Shown one piece after another: positions 37,450 to 55,911 of a stretch of DNA of 64,000 nucleotides. Position 1 is the stretch's first letter. Each line of letters starts with the position of its first letter. The notes below the pieces were generated by a model. That model was not told where the DNA came from. It did not search any database and saw nothing but the letters and a program-made list of their open reading frames with translations. The DNA comes from Annona cherimola (lineage: Eukaryota; Streptophyta; Magnoliopsida; Magnoliales; Annonaceae). The translations under genes were made by a program, and so were the position numbers. The stretch covers positions 56,401,563 through 56,465,562 of the forward strand of contig CM059972.1 in the NCBI GenBank assembly GCA_030490835.1. Reading direction: 5' to 3'.

Positions 37450-38040
37450 ACATATATAGTCGCATCCTTTCTTACGCAACGCCAGAGAGTTGCGCTCTTC
37501 ATGCAACACAATAGTTAGTATCGCATTTCTTAGAAATTTATATATTCATTGTGTATATTGAAAATTTTTAGATGTATTAGAACATAATATTACATTTTTA
37601 ATTATTTGTTTATATAGATCTTGAAAAGACAACTTTAAAATTGATATTTTCATTAAGAGAGTTTTTTTTTTTTTTGATATAATTTAAGAGAGTATTTAAA
37701 TTGATGCATACGTGGGATGAAAGGACATAGAATGGAGAAACGAACTGCTGGCTAAGCATTATTGCCCACTATGCTTGGGCGGGAATTCCATCCCACCAAT
37801 ATTCCCATTTTTTTCATCATTCCCAAATGTCCCTTAACTTATTTTATTATATTGATTTTGCAGTATTTTCATAAAAGAATCGTATATATGTTGATTTAGA
37901 TGAAACTTTGTGTGATATTAAAATAAATAATTTTAAATATAGTAGATAAATAAGAAATTAAATTTTGATTTTCTGGTAAGGTATCTAGAATCACGTGAAA
38001 TGAGAGCCAACATTTACGTGATTTTTATACTTCTCTTATA
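37450..38040 (+). mobile_element. Probable diverged MITE related to family 2/M1
   Basis: Internal blocks (TAGATGTATTAGAACATAAT, CTTGAAAAGACAACTTTAAA, TTTTGCAGTATTTTCATAAA, AATATAGTAGATAAAT) follow the order seen in M1 and family 2, with a short unrelated interruption at about 37660-37850. Ends unclear. Confidence 0.35.
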
Positions 38041-38736
38041 TCCTATTTGGAAGGGTTCACTGTTCGTTGGACTTAAATGAGATGGAAAAATAAGATACAA
38101 ATATAATAATATATATTGAGAATAAGAAAAACTGTATTATAAATATAAAACATTATTTTGGAGTAGAAAATACTATCTTACACACATCCCTTTCAAGAAT
38201 TTTAAATCTTGTAGAACATTCCTGAATAAACATCATATGGTTGTTTGTTGTGTTGAAGCAGGTGACTTTCACATCCTTGTTCGGCCGGTTTTTTGAGATT
38301 TTTGTGAAATTATTTTCCCAAGTGTATTTAGTTTATTTCCTAAATTTTACAGTTTTTAGATATATATGTATTCTTAATTTTCAAAGATAAAATTTCTAGG
38401 GAGTAAATGACTTAAATATATTTAGGCAAATAATTTTATGAAGAAATTTTTAAAAAGAAAACTTTAAAAGTTGGTATTAGGCCTACCCAACAACGTCAGC
38501 CCCTTCCAAGAAGCGTGATATCCCATGTGAAGTGTCGTGCAATAACAAAGATGACAAAAGTTAGAAAAATGTTAATGGCACACCAAAATGTCCATGCTTA
38601 GCCCTTTTTCCCGTCAATGGCTTTTCTAAATTGGATCCGGATCAAGATAGCTTATGAAATTCATTTCTATAAGTTAGCATGCTAGCTTTTAATTAATAAA
38701 TTAACATGTTAACCAAGTTTATTGGGGTTTATTTCA

Positions 38737-39068
38737 ATGTAACTAGATGCATTGAAATTTCAATGCATCCAGATGGAAATTCTATTTTTTATTATTTTTT
38801 GAAAATAATTTTTTGTAAAACTCTTATTTGATGTATATTTAATCTATAATCCAAATTTTACCATTTTGAAAGGTGTATATCCATTTTTTGATTTTTGAAA
38901 ATATGAGTAGTTTAGTCATTTAAAAATACCCAAACCAGACATTTTTAAAAATAAAAAATATACATATTTTCAAAAATGGTAAAACTTAATTTATAAATTA
39001 AATACATATAGATTAAAAGTTTTATAAAAAAATTGTAAATAATAATAATAATAATAAATGGAATTTTC
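38737..39068. mobile_element. Foldback element, family FB
   Basis: Left arm ...AAATTCTATTTTTTATTATT...AATCTATAATCCAAATTTTACCATTTTG pairs with a right arm ...CAAAAATGGTAAAACTTAATTTATAAATT...AATAATGGAATTTTC, arms about 120 bp with mismatches. The shared TTTTACCATTTTT core places it with the elements at 23.9, 39.1 and 51.2 kb. Confidence 0.6.
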
Positions 39069-39107
39069 AATTGGAGTTCTCCCAGTATTAGCATATTACT
39101 GTGGATT

Positions 39108-39364
39108 TTGTTTTAATGCAATTAGATGCATTAAAATTTCAATGCATCTAGCTAAAAATTTTATTTTTAATATTTTTTGAAATTTTTTATAAAATTATTT
39201 AACTCATGTATTAAGTTTTGTCATTTTCAAAAATTTGTATATATATATATATATGATGTTTTAAAGTAGGAGTATTTTAGTCATTTAAAAAGTACTAAAA
39301 TTTCCTTTTTGTAAAAATATATTTTCAAAAATAATAAAACTTATTTTATAAATTAAATGCATAT
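39108..39364. mobile_element. Second foldback element of the same family
   Basis: Starts TTTTAATGCAATTAGATGCATTAAAATTTCAATGCATC, close to the start of the 38737 copy (AATGTAACTAGATGCATTGAAATTTC). It ends in the AAAATAATAAAACTTATTTTATAAATTAAATGCATAT half. An internal (TA)n lies near 39240. Confidence 0.55.
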
Positions 39365-39365
39365 A

Positions 39366-39832
39366 CATGGGCACGGTCTCATATAACCCTTCAATTTTTA
39401 AGATATTGATGATTGATGTAAAATTTAAATTATTTATTATATTTAGAGACTAAGTTTCATCCAAATCAAGTATGTACATTGGTTACATTTGCTCATATAT
39501 TTATGTGTAAATTATGAAAAACACTTAGATTCATTCGGACATGTATTAGAATATAATAATACATTATAGAATCATTTATCCATGTAATAGTGATATTTTG
39601 CAAAATTTATATATTGAAAAAATTACTTTAAAATTGATATTTTACCATTGTATTATCTTATTACGTTGATTTTATACATTTATAAATGAGATAATATAAT
39701 TAATTAAGTAAATAAATTTTTTTATAATAATATAAATAATGCTAAATATAATTGTTGAAGTAAATTTTTTTATTAACTATTAGGGTTTTAAATACAAAGA
39801 AGCTATGTAGAAAAGAAGTTTCATGAAAGCTG
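39366..39832 (+). mobile_element. MITE family M1, shortened copy
   Basis: Carries GGCACGGTCTCATATAACCC at the left, the usual body blocks and AGAAGCTATGTAGAAAAGAAGTTTCATG at the right, next to a short TA run. Internal deletions relative to the 24.9-kb copy. Confidence 0.65.
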
Positions 39833-40690
39833 CACCGTATATACACGTTTCCATTTATATATACCTTACGGCCGCACGACAGTTCGTGAACTGTGCTGGT
39901 CCGCGCGCATCTAAACTTCGTTTGGCTGTTATATCCACCGGTTTCAAGGGCCGCCTCCTGCTCTTTCGAATATGGAGGTGCCGGACGTCGAGTTTTTGGT
40001 CCAGCGCGAGGAACAAGAGTAAAAGAGCCTCAGAGTCATAAATGACTAAATGGTGCGCGAGTTTCCTGGATTATAGCAATAGACGAGGTATCCATCTCCC
40101 ATATTTTCATCCGCTGGTAAAATTTCATGCGAACAGAGAACCAGTCCACTAATCAGATCCAATCCGTTCATCAGGCCGTGTTTTAAAGCAAGAGGTTTGG
40201 AACATCCATTTATTTGATAAAAAATTCACCTATTGTCTATGGATTCTTCTGAAAATTTCTTGATCAGATGATCTCTATCCTGAATCCCTGAAATTTCTTC
40301 ATCATTATTCTTAGCGGTCGGGCCCTTTTTTCAACTGTCTAGATCAGTAAAGAGGAGTCAACGATTGACCCCAAGTGGTGACGTGAGTCTCCAGCGTCTT
40401 CCATGCGTAGTAATCTCCGTTGATCCCGCATGTACGCGCGCGCGTTTGTCTATCACGGCTGCTACGCCCGGCCCACCAACCACCCACGTGGCGCTGCCGG
40501 TGGCGTTGCAACAACTCTCTTCTCGAAGGCCTGAGATGGATTTGCAAGGTCTTAGAAGTGATACTCTGGCGGGGTGCGATAGATACACACGCCATCTTCG
40601 GTCCACCGCCATCCTCCACCGCATACACAATTTTAATTCCAAAAACCCATCCAGATTGCCATTAACGGTCGTAAATGACCAAAATGTTTT
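39833..40690. other. GC-richer unassigned region
   Basis: Markedly less AT-rich than its surroundings, with CpG-rich patches (CGCGCGCG near 40438) and a G-box-like CACGTGGC near 40486. Three overlapping frames at 40344-40841 are open on both strands, as expected from base composition; I recognise no domain in any of them. It could be the promoter or first exon of a lost or distant gene. Confidence 0.35.
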
Positions 40691-40698
40691 GAAATCTA

Positions 40699-40980
40699 GG
40701 GTGTGTTTGGTAATTGATAGAAAATATCAAGTTAAAACTTTGCAATCTAAAACTTTTCACTATCCACAATTATCATATTTTTTAATCATTTTTTCACATT
40801 TTCCTATACAACTATCCTACTTTTCAATCATTTCTGCATAACTATCTATATAACTAACCTATGTATTTTAACTTTATCATCTTTACTACCAATTATTATC
40901 CCTATCATATCATATCATTTGACAACTTTCACTCTTCAAAAGTTTTCATCAAAAGTTTTATTCGTTACCAAACACACTCC
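40699..40980 (+). mobile_element. Tourist-like MITE, second copy
   Basis: Ends GGGTGTGTTTGG and CCAAACACACTCC (one extra T in the right end). Nearly the same interior as 37175-37444. Flanking CTA and TAA fit a decayed three-base duplication. Confidence 0.8.
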
Positions 40981-41329
40981 TAATAAATCACTACGACGAA
41001 TTACACTCAGTTAGTAAACGGTCGCAGATGAGGACGCTACTGTTATTTCCAAAACAGAGTCTAATTGGGAAGATTTATAAATAAAAGTAGGAATTAAAAA
41101 AACTGAAAATACATAGGTTCGTTGCGTAAAGATTATAAAAATATGAAAACGCAAAGAAAATAATAGAAAAATAAAATAATATCAAATTCTATTGAAAGAA
41201 ATGTGCTTATGCACACAATCTAGGACACCTTACAATTCCAAATTTTACTAAGGTTGTTATCCTAACTCATACACAAAAACATGATATATCTTGATTTATG
41301 TTATATTCCATTAGAAAAAGATTACTAAT

Positions 41330-41398
41330 AATTTTTTGGATATTTCACCGTAGAAACTAAATATAGATATTGGTTTTCATGCAAAAACATAAATATTG
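41330..41398. repeat. Flanking duplicated unit, left copy
   Basis: ATTTTTTGGATATTTCACCG followed by TAGAAACTAAATATAGATATTGG. The same ~70-bp block lies beyond the solo LTR at about 43134-43200. The two were tandem neighbours before the LTR inserted. Confidence 0.7.
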
Positions 41399-43086
41399 TG
41401 TTGGTCCCGAGTTTTGGTAACAACCCAAGAGGGAATTGATGAATTTGGTATTTTAAAATTTTACTCAAACAGAAACTTTTTCCCTATTTAATTTAATCCC
41501 CTTAATGAAACAAACAGAGAATATGGAGAGAAATAAAGCAATAAAAATAGTTGAGTAAGCCACATCAATAGACAAGATTTTTAGAGTGGTTCGGGCAACC
41601 TTCCCTACTCCACTCTTCCAAGTTCACCGTTGTGACTTGGGTTCCACTAATGTATTGTCAAATATAACTAGAGCAGCAGCTCTCTTCTAGATTCCAGCTC
41701 TAGGGAGCTTGCATAAACACATCACAAGTAGGTAACGAGTCACACTCAAGTTATAACACTACTTTGCCTTCACTTGGTTCCGATTTCCAATATCAAACCA
41801 AGTGTCAAATACAAGTAATGAATCAAATAAAGAAACTACACTTTACAAGTTCATGTAGGCAGATTTCTGCTCGTGGAAGAACTTGTTGAGAGAATGATTT
41901 GATCAGCAATATAGCTTTCAGCAAGTTGGAGCAAAGTTCTTCACTCGAAGTTGGTGTAGATCACTTAATGCTTAGAGAGGGTGGAAGGTGAACACAATGA
42001 ATGCTTCTCTAACCTCTAGCATGACCTCTTGAATGCTCATTTATAATGGTGGAGTAAATTCGAATGTTTGGTGGTAGGTGATGCGTATTTAATGCGCCAA
42101 CGTTCAAATTTTTTTGACTGTTACGAACCAAGTCGCATGTGGAGTTGACTTCGGTCTCTAGCATGACTTCAAGTTCCATTTCAGGTCGACTTGGTCTTGG
42201 ACGCATGACTTCAAGTTCCATTTCAGGTTGACTTGGTCTTGGACCTAACCCAAGTCGCAGGTGAAGTCGACTTCGGGTGAGACTTCACTTTTCGTATGCA
42301 TATAATGGAACTTGGATTCCTTTGAAAGTAATCCTTGATGTTTGTTATTCATCTCATATCTTGTTCTTCCAATAATATCCTTGATCTTAAGTGCTTGGTC
42401 TTGGAACTTTTCATGTTCATCTTCTTTTGAGAACTTTATCTCCGTGGCCTTGATCTAAGAATGATTTGCCTTCCTTGAGTTTGCAGTCCAAAGATGTAGT
42501 TAAAGATCTTCCCTTGAATGATATACCATCTTGAATGATTTTGTCATGAATATTTACTTGCATGGACTGTCTTGGTCTTCAACTTGACTCAAGTCAGATG
42601 CTTGGGTTGACTTGAGGTTCAACTTCACTCAAGTTGCATTGTGGAGTTGACTTTGGAATGCAACTTCACCCAAGTTGCAGGTGGAGTTGATTTCGACTGT
42701 GACTTTACCTGTCTCCTAGCCCAATTTCAATGCTGAAAGGAATTGGTCTTCTGAAGTCGATATGGAGTCGACTTGGGTCTGTAACTTCACCCAAGTCGCA
42801 GGTAGAGTCGACTGCGACTGCGACTTCACCTGTCCTTGTGCCCAAAATTCAGCGCTGGAAGGTTTTTCCCATTTGAAGTCGGTCTTGAGGTCGACTTGGG
42901 TATCGACTTTGCTCAAGTCGATGGCTAAGTTGACTTGGCCTTGCGACTTGGTCCGTTATGTTCTGAATTCTAAGTTTTTATCCTTTAACCAAGTTCAATA
43001 AACCACATTAGTACCCAAAACATTCTCAAATTGAGTTGTTAATCATCAAAATATGGATTGTGTTTAATTTGCCTTTGATTCCAACA
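41399..43086 (-). mobile_element. Old solo LTR of the copia family, diverged subfamily
   Basis: Reverse-strand LTR from TGTTGGTCCCGAG (41399) to GATTCCAACA (43086). It keeps the AGAAACTTTTTCCC, GGTTCGGGCAACCTTCCC and CTAGATTCCAGCTCTAGGG landmarks and the GTCGACTT modules (42120-42290 and 42590-42960), all more decayed than in the 1712-3526 copy. Flanks are TATTG and TACTA. Comparison with the intact duplicate unit at 43134-43205 shows that the target was TACTA, so the left copy has two transitions. Confidence 0.85.
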
Positions 43087-43417
43087 TACTATAATTTAAT
43101 TTAATTTATTTATTGGTCATGTTTGTACTATTAATTTTTTGGATATTTCACCATAGAAACTAAATACAGATATTGGTATTCACGCAAAAACATGAATACT
43201 ATAATTTAATTTATCTTTATTTGTCATGTATGTACATATTTTATAATTTATATTTATCTACTTAAGTTTACATTCATCTAAACTTACAAATAAATTAACA
43301 CGACGAAACAAAATACTTGAAAGTCTTATACATATCCAAAATATAAAAGAAATAAATTAATTAAAGCTTTATATGTGAAATTGTTTTTTAAAATTTTATA
43401 TATTAAGAAAACTTTAA

Positions 43418-43613
43418 GAGCATGTTTGGTGTAAAAAAAACTTTGCCATATAATTATCCTATTTTCTCCATCATTTTTTCCCATATTTTCACATTACTAT
43501 TTTACTTTTTAATTATTTTTATATATTATTCCATGTAATAATCTTTTACTCCCGGCAATTAACCTAATAATCTTATCTACCCATTTTCTCTATACTTTTT
43601 CTCAACACACTCC
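43418..43613 (+). mobile_element. Possible Tourist-related MITE upstream of DGAT2
   Basis: Left GAGCATGTTTGGTG and right CAACACACTCC are imperfect inverted repeats resembling the GGGTGTGTTTGG family. The interior has the same CCTATTTT / TTTTCACATT-type AT-rich blocks. Duplication not resolved. Confidence 0.4.
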
Positions 43614-43625
43614 AAATCAATATGG

Positions 43626-43705
43626 ACGCAGTAGGATTACGCCATTAATCAGCCCGATGGCGATCTTTTAAAGGGCCATTACGCAGTAGGATTACGCCAA
43701 TAATC
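43626..43705 (+). promoter_or_regulatory. Direct repeat in the DGAT2 upstream region
   Basis: ACGCAGTAGGATTACGCCA occurs at 43626-43644 and 43681-43699, each followed by a TAATCA. The spacing is 55 bp, about 160-235 bp before the DGAT2 start codon. It may be a cis-element pair or a chance local duplication. Confidence 0.45.
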
Positions 43706-43859
43706 AATACAAACATGGATTCCACGACGGTGTATCGAATGTTATACAGATGCAGAGCATCAAATGGGCCTCGAAATCCTCGCCGGCTTTTAAAGGCGCG
43801 ATCCAGCTCTTTTCTTCGGCCAAAGAGCTCGGCTCCGCTTGCTTGTCACGGATAGCGGA

Positions 43860-50613
<6,754 letters not shown>

Positions 50614-50840
50614 AATGAAAATTCAACCAGCTTGATTACCTACTTAAAAGGTATATACACCCAATGCCTCCCAGTGAAATATGGGATGATCAATCTACCA
50701 CACACAATTACAAATGTATTCCTTGGCCTCCAAGAAGTTAATGTAGAAACTAGTTAGTTGTTGAAATGTTGTTGTAATGATTTTTATTTTCTTTAAAAAA
50801 AATCCTTAATAATATTCTTTTCAACAGCAAATGGGTGCAG
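50614..50840 (+). other. Likely DGAT2 3' UTR
   Basis: Follows the TAA at 50611-50613. T-rich runs at 50765-50800 and a TTAATAATATTC near 50806 could serve as polyadenylation signals. The end is not defined from sequence. Confidence 0.4.
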
Positions 50841-51187
50841 TTGTGAAGAGATATAGGGCATCATGGGTGCTTGTTGAAGTGGGGTGTCCACCATGATCGT
50901 GATTGAAATTTAGACTATTCACTAATCTTTGTTTCCAGCTCAAAAGGCTAGCTTCCATGAGAAAAGGAGTCACATCTATAGATTGTTTTTAAGCCAAACT
51001 GAACGTGGAGGAAGAAACAATCAAGATTTTATGTAGACCGAATGCATAAATCTTAAATACTGAACAAATCCTTATGAAGCCAAATTCATTTTTGGTTAAT
51101 AGATTTATAATTAGAATGCGAGATTTTTTTGAGGTATTATTCTCATGAAGCTGTTTATCAATTTAGATGGGTGATTAGGTGTGGCTG

Positions 51188-51490
51188 GCTGCATGGGGAG
51201 GTCTCATGCGTATGGCTGTGGGACTTATTTTTTTGATTTTTTAATAAATATGTAAAGTTTGGTGAAGTTAATTTAAAAATTAAGTTCTACCATTTTTTGA
51301 ATGTTTTTAAGTATTTTTAATTTTTTAAAACAGAAAATTATGAAAATGCCATTATGTTTTAAAAAAAATATATAAAAGTATTTAAAAATGGTGTAACTTG
51401 GTTTGTTAAATTAAATAAACCTAATTTATATATCTACAAAAATTAAAAAAGTAATTATGGGGTGTCCTATGGTCGGATGCATGAGATAAC
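51188..51490. mobile_element. Foldback element, family FB
   Basis: Inverted halves: TGGGACTTATTTTTTTGATT...AAGTTCTACCATTTTTTGAA against AAAAATGGTGTAACTTGG...AAAAAAGTAATTATGGGGTGTCC. Outer ends CATGCGTATGG and GGTCGGATGCATGAG are only loosely complementary. Same core as the 23.9- and 38.7-kb elements. Confidence 0.5.
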
Positions 51491-51732
51491 CTTTCATTAT
51501 TGATTTATTATGGATAAAATTCTAAGAAGATTGTATCTGTAAGATGGTTTGTTGGATATTAAAAATAGGGGAATTTAACCTTCCTTATATATCTTTAGAC
51601 ATTCTACCTAAATATGAAGATTAAATTTTTAAGGAGAATTTTCACCCTTAAGCTGAAGTAGAGGTGTACGTTTTTTCGTCTTATTTTGCAAAATTCAATA
51701 GCTCCTTTAGAAAATAGTGGGCTTTATTTATA

Positions 51733-52150
51733 GGGTAATTTGCATATATACTCACATAGTTTGACGCTAATTGTAGATATACCCACGTAATTTCACAAAA
51801 TGCATATTTTCCCACATAGTTTCATCAAAATTGCGTATTTCTCTCATGCTGTTAAGTGCCGTTAATATCTGTCATTATATTTTTAAAAATGACGAAAATG
51901 CCTTCATCCATAGTTTCACGAATTGCATATAACTTCCACATAGTTTTACTAAAATTGCATATTGCCCCATGACGATAAGGGCGTTTTCGTGATTTTTTAA
52001 AATATAATTGCAAATATTAACAATAGTTAACAGCGTGGGGGTCATATGCAATTTTGGTGAAACTATGTAGGGGTAATATGCATTTTGTGAAACTACGTGA
52101 GTATATCTATAATATCGGTGAAACTATGTAGGTATATATGCAAATTACCC
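51733..52150. mobile_element. Mutator-like MITE with a perfect 9-bp duplication
   Basis: GGGTAATTTGCATATATACTCACATAGTTT-type left arm and its inverted copy at the right (AACTATGTAGGTATATATGC, then AAATTACCC), arms well over 100 bp with mismatches. The flanking 9-mers TTATTTATA (51724-51732 and 52151-52159) are identical. Nine-base duplication with long inverted arms is the mark of Mutator-type elements. Inner arms repeat CATAGTTTCA / TGAAACTATG several times. No ORF. Confidence 0.88.
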
Positions 52151-52159
52151 TTATTTATA

Positions 52160-53060
52160 AGACATATATCTAGAAATTAACTCATGCACTTGAAAAGCGC
52201 AATTGCTTGACAAATGAACTTCTAATGCTTTCAAGCCTACTATAGGAGCAATGATTATAAATTTATATCATGAATCAAAAGTAATTTATACTCAAGATGA
52301 AGCAAATAATATTTTTTCTCAAGCCAAATGGATTTAGAGCAATGTAATGAGTGGTTTGGATTAGACCAATAATTAATATTTTATGCGTTTTTGAGTGGTC
52401 AAAGTGCATTTGACCCAACAAAAGATGGAGATTTGTATCACTCCAAATAAACAAAAATTATAAGGTTAAACTACTAGGAGGAGATCTAAGTCGTTGAAAT
52501 GATGAATAATCTTGGATATTCACAGCTGGCCTATAGCAGGACATGAATGTTTGCTGGAAGCTCCTCTTCTTCACTTTAATTTACAGGTGCACATGGCTGT
52601 ATTCTTGTGAAGTTTTAGCCTGTTAGGAGGATGAATAAGCTTTTTTTTTTTTTCCTCACTTGGGAGAGCGCCGGGGAACCACCTAAAAAATCCAACATCC
52701 TCCACTTTTCCATTAGTGGAGCCAATTTTCTGTGTTTTATTTTTCACTTCATCAATGCCAGTGCATGCGTTTCTTCCATCATTCGGTATAACTCCCATTC
52801 ACTTCATAGCAGTGTTTTGCCATTTAATGATCCCATGCTCTCTGCCCTTGCATTCACCGCATGAAAGTGTTTTTTTGTTTTTGTTTTTTTTAAAATGAAA
52901 GATACCCGTTAACATGCACCTCTGTTAAAGTGCACTGTTGATGTACGCGATTTTTAATCGTATCGCATATGCACTCCATCTTCCTATTAAAAAACAATTG
53001 CATTTAAAAATATATGTATACATATTTGCCCTATTCTCATATATATATTCATGTACATAT
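52160..53060. other. Intergenic DNA, no supported gene
   Basis: AT-rich. Overlapping short frames at 52571-52898 on both strands show no recognised domain. Confidence 0.4.
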
Positions 53061-53064
53061 TTAA

Positions 53065-53565
53065 AAATCAATTTTTCTACGAAATCCCTTTTCTATGTAA
53101 CCTCTTCTATTTTTAATATTTTGATGATTAATGGAAAATTCACTCTATTGATTATATTTAATATCATTTATATTATCATGAAAACTCTTTCATTTATTTA
53201 GTTTCATTGTATATGGGTCTCATCTATAAAATGTGTAAAATTAATATAAAATATTAATTTTAAAGTGGCTTTTTCAACAACTAAACACTCTAAAATATTA
53301 CTATTATATAAACAAATGATTTTATAAAGTATTATTACATTCTAATACATGCGTAAATGGATTTAAGAATTTTTCATAATTTTCATATGAATATATAAAT
53401 ATTTGAGAAAATATAGCCCATACACATTTGATTTTGATGAAACTTGGTCTCATAGCTAAATAAGTGATGGTAAATATAATGCATGGATTTGAATTTTACA
53501 TCAATCATTAATATCTTAAAAATTGAAGAAGTTACAGGGGATGCCATACAAGCGGAGCCCTTTAA
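53065..53565 (-). mobile_element. MITE family M1, inverted copy
   Basis: Reverse-complement block order of the 24.9-kb copy: CTATGTAACCTCTTCTATTTTTAA at the left, TACATTCTAATACATGCG in the middle, GTTACAGGGGATGCC and AAGCGGAGCCC at the right, followed by (CA)n and TA-rich DNA. Confidence 0.65.
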
Positions 53566-53869
53566 TACACACACACACGATATACATATACACATACATA
53601 TTTCAACTGCATGGCTGATGTACATGATTTCAAGTGCTGGTGGCATGTTTGCCTTGGTGACTGGTGTTTGATTCTTCCTTATTACATGAGAGCAGTTTTA
53701 TAACTTCCCTTTAGTATAAGAGTGTTTATATAGAAAAATTCTTTCCATATATGAGGTTTTTTTAGAACAAAAAATTCTGAGGGATGTGAATGTGCTTTAT
53801 TATAATATCAATTATCATGATGTATAAATACCAATATATATATATAAATGTGTACTAGACAAGTGAGTG

Positions 53870-54475
53870 AGTTTTCAAAATAGTGTAAATGATGCTAAAT
53901 ACAATAGATGGAGTAGATTTTTTTATCAATTATCAAATATTCAAAATAAAGGAGATTATATAGAAGAAGACTTTCATGTAAGCAGTTCCACGTAACCCCT
54001 TTAAATTTAAGTTTTTGATGGTTGATGAAAAATTCAATTTATTCATTTTGTTTAACATCATTTCGTTTAGCTAGAAGATTAAATTTCATCAAAAACAAGT
54101 ATGTATGTGGATCACGTTTTTTCTAAAATAAGTAATTCATGTGTAAATTAGAAAAAACTTAGATCTATTTACATATGCATTAGAATATAATAATACTTTA
54201 TAAAATCATTTATCCATATAAAATTGATATTTTAGATAGTTTGATATTGAAAATACAACTTTAAAATTGATATTTAATATTAAATTATTTTATTATATTT
54301 ATTTTACACATTTGTAGATGAGACCCATATATAGTGATTCCAAATAATTGAATCGGTTTTAAAGATATTATAAATGATGTTAAATACAATAGATGGAGTA
54401 AATTTTCTATCAATTATCAAAATATTCAAAATGGAAGAGATTACATGGAGGAGGGGTTTCACATAAGCATTCTTG
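53870..54475 (+). mobile_element. MITE family M1, full copy preceded by a partial copy
   Basis: 53880-53975 is the right end of one copy (GATGCTAAATACAATAGATGGAGTAG ... GAGATTATATAGAAGAAG). It runs straight into the left end of a full copy (AGCAGTTCCACGTAACCCC), ending GAGATTACATGGAGGAGGGGTTTC near 54460. This is the same head-to-tail arrangement as at 24.3-25.4 kb. Confidence 0.65.
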
Positions 54476-54751
54476 TATTTTATATTATTTCTGTTGCATT
54501 TAGCACTGACGCCATGTTGATTGTATGAAGTTTTATATTTTAACAAAGTGCGTTTTAATTACTTAGGTTTTTTTTTAAAAATCTTGAATAAAAATATTTA
54601 TCCACATGTGTACATATTCACATATTAGAAATACCTTAACTGTTCAGGCTCTTATAAAAATTTTCTATTAAAAATCATTTTAAAATATCATTTCGCCATA
54701 TAGTATTTTGGTTGTCCATGATTTAAAAAAAATGTTTTAAAAGTGGGTTCA

Positions 54752-55911
54752 TGTGATGCCCCGTTACCTAAACATCCCTCAATAGTTAGTCGATGGGTGC
54801 CAAATAACTTAAGAAAAATTTGGTAGTAACTCCCCATAACTACAAGGGGGAGATGTGGTATGAAGGACCTTTTATATATGAATTTCATAATTTCATTTCA
54901 AAATATAAACATTTAGCCCTACATTCACATAGTCACATGCCCATACAATGAAGACATCTATTCAGAAGAAAAGTTATTATAACTCATCATTAGGCCATAA
55001 GTAACCCTAAAGATCACATTCATGTGTCCACATAGATTATAACCAAGTTTAAAGTAATCATATATAAAATGTTTGTCACAATTGGATCTAAATGTTTGCA
55101 TACGTCAGCATAAAAAGAAATCCAAAATCACTAAGAATACAAATGTTAATCTAAATATCTCTAGGGTTAGGTCCTCCTCCTGTCCCATCTTGGGGCTCCT
55201 TACCTGGCCTGTAATCTAAAGATAAAATAATAAACAACGTAAGTCTAAACAGACTCAGTAAGTAGGTAGTAGTTAGCACAAAGTGAAAGAAACAAAACTT
55301 TGGACACACATGCCATGATAGTTAAAAAAATTATTCTTAAATGACCATACGAGACATATGGGTTCAACATCCACATCCAAGATCATATACATATAATTAC
55401 ATATAAAACAAAAATGACAAATAATCATCTCCTTATGTCAACTAAGGGCTATGAATAACTCTCTCCTTATGTCAATCAAGGGTCATGAACAACCTTTTAC
55501 AATCACCTATCTCAGATAACACATCATCCATATCACACAAGAACGAATATTACAAACCATGCATACAATATCGGCAAAATTAATAGAATTTACTTTAAAT
55601 CTAATATACCAATAGTCACGCAAGCATATCCTCAAACACATGTTGGATACCAAAAGGGAAAAACTCTAGTCCCTCGCTTTGGTTCAACTACTTAACAAGT
55701 GTCATGTTTTAATCATGTAAAGACTGCTAATGGTTCGTCTGTTTCACAAAGATCACATAGTAATATTCGATTTTTCTCCAAATTCTATCAATCATAAACT
55801 GTCACGAACCCTAATGTTATGTACCACGAAATTGTTGGACATTACCCCTTAGCACTAGCCCTATATAATGTTTAAGATAAGATTTCATCACTAATTCAAC
55901 AAGAGGCAGCA
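54752..55911. mobile_element. Left part of another long LTR-type element, D
   Basis: TGTGATGCCCCGTTACC at 54752 has the TG plus CCCC start of the other long elements. A CTCAGTAAGTAGG motif (near 55255) and TTACCTGGCC (near 55200) sit at positions like those of the A family. It is interrupted by A3 at 55912 and its other end is not in the window. Boundaries are tentative. Confidence 0.4.
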
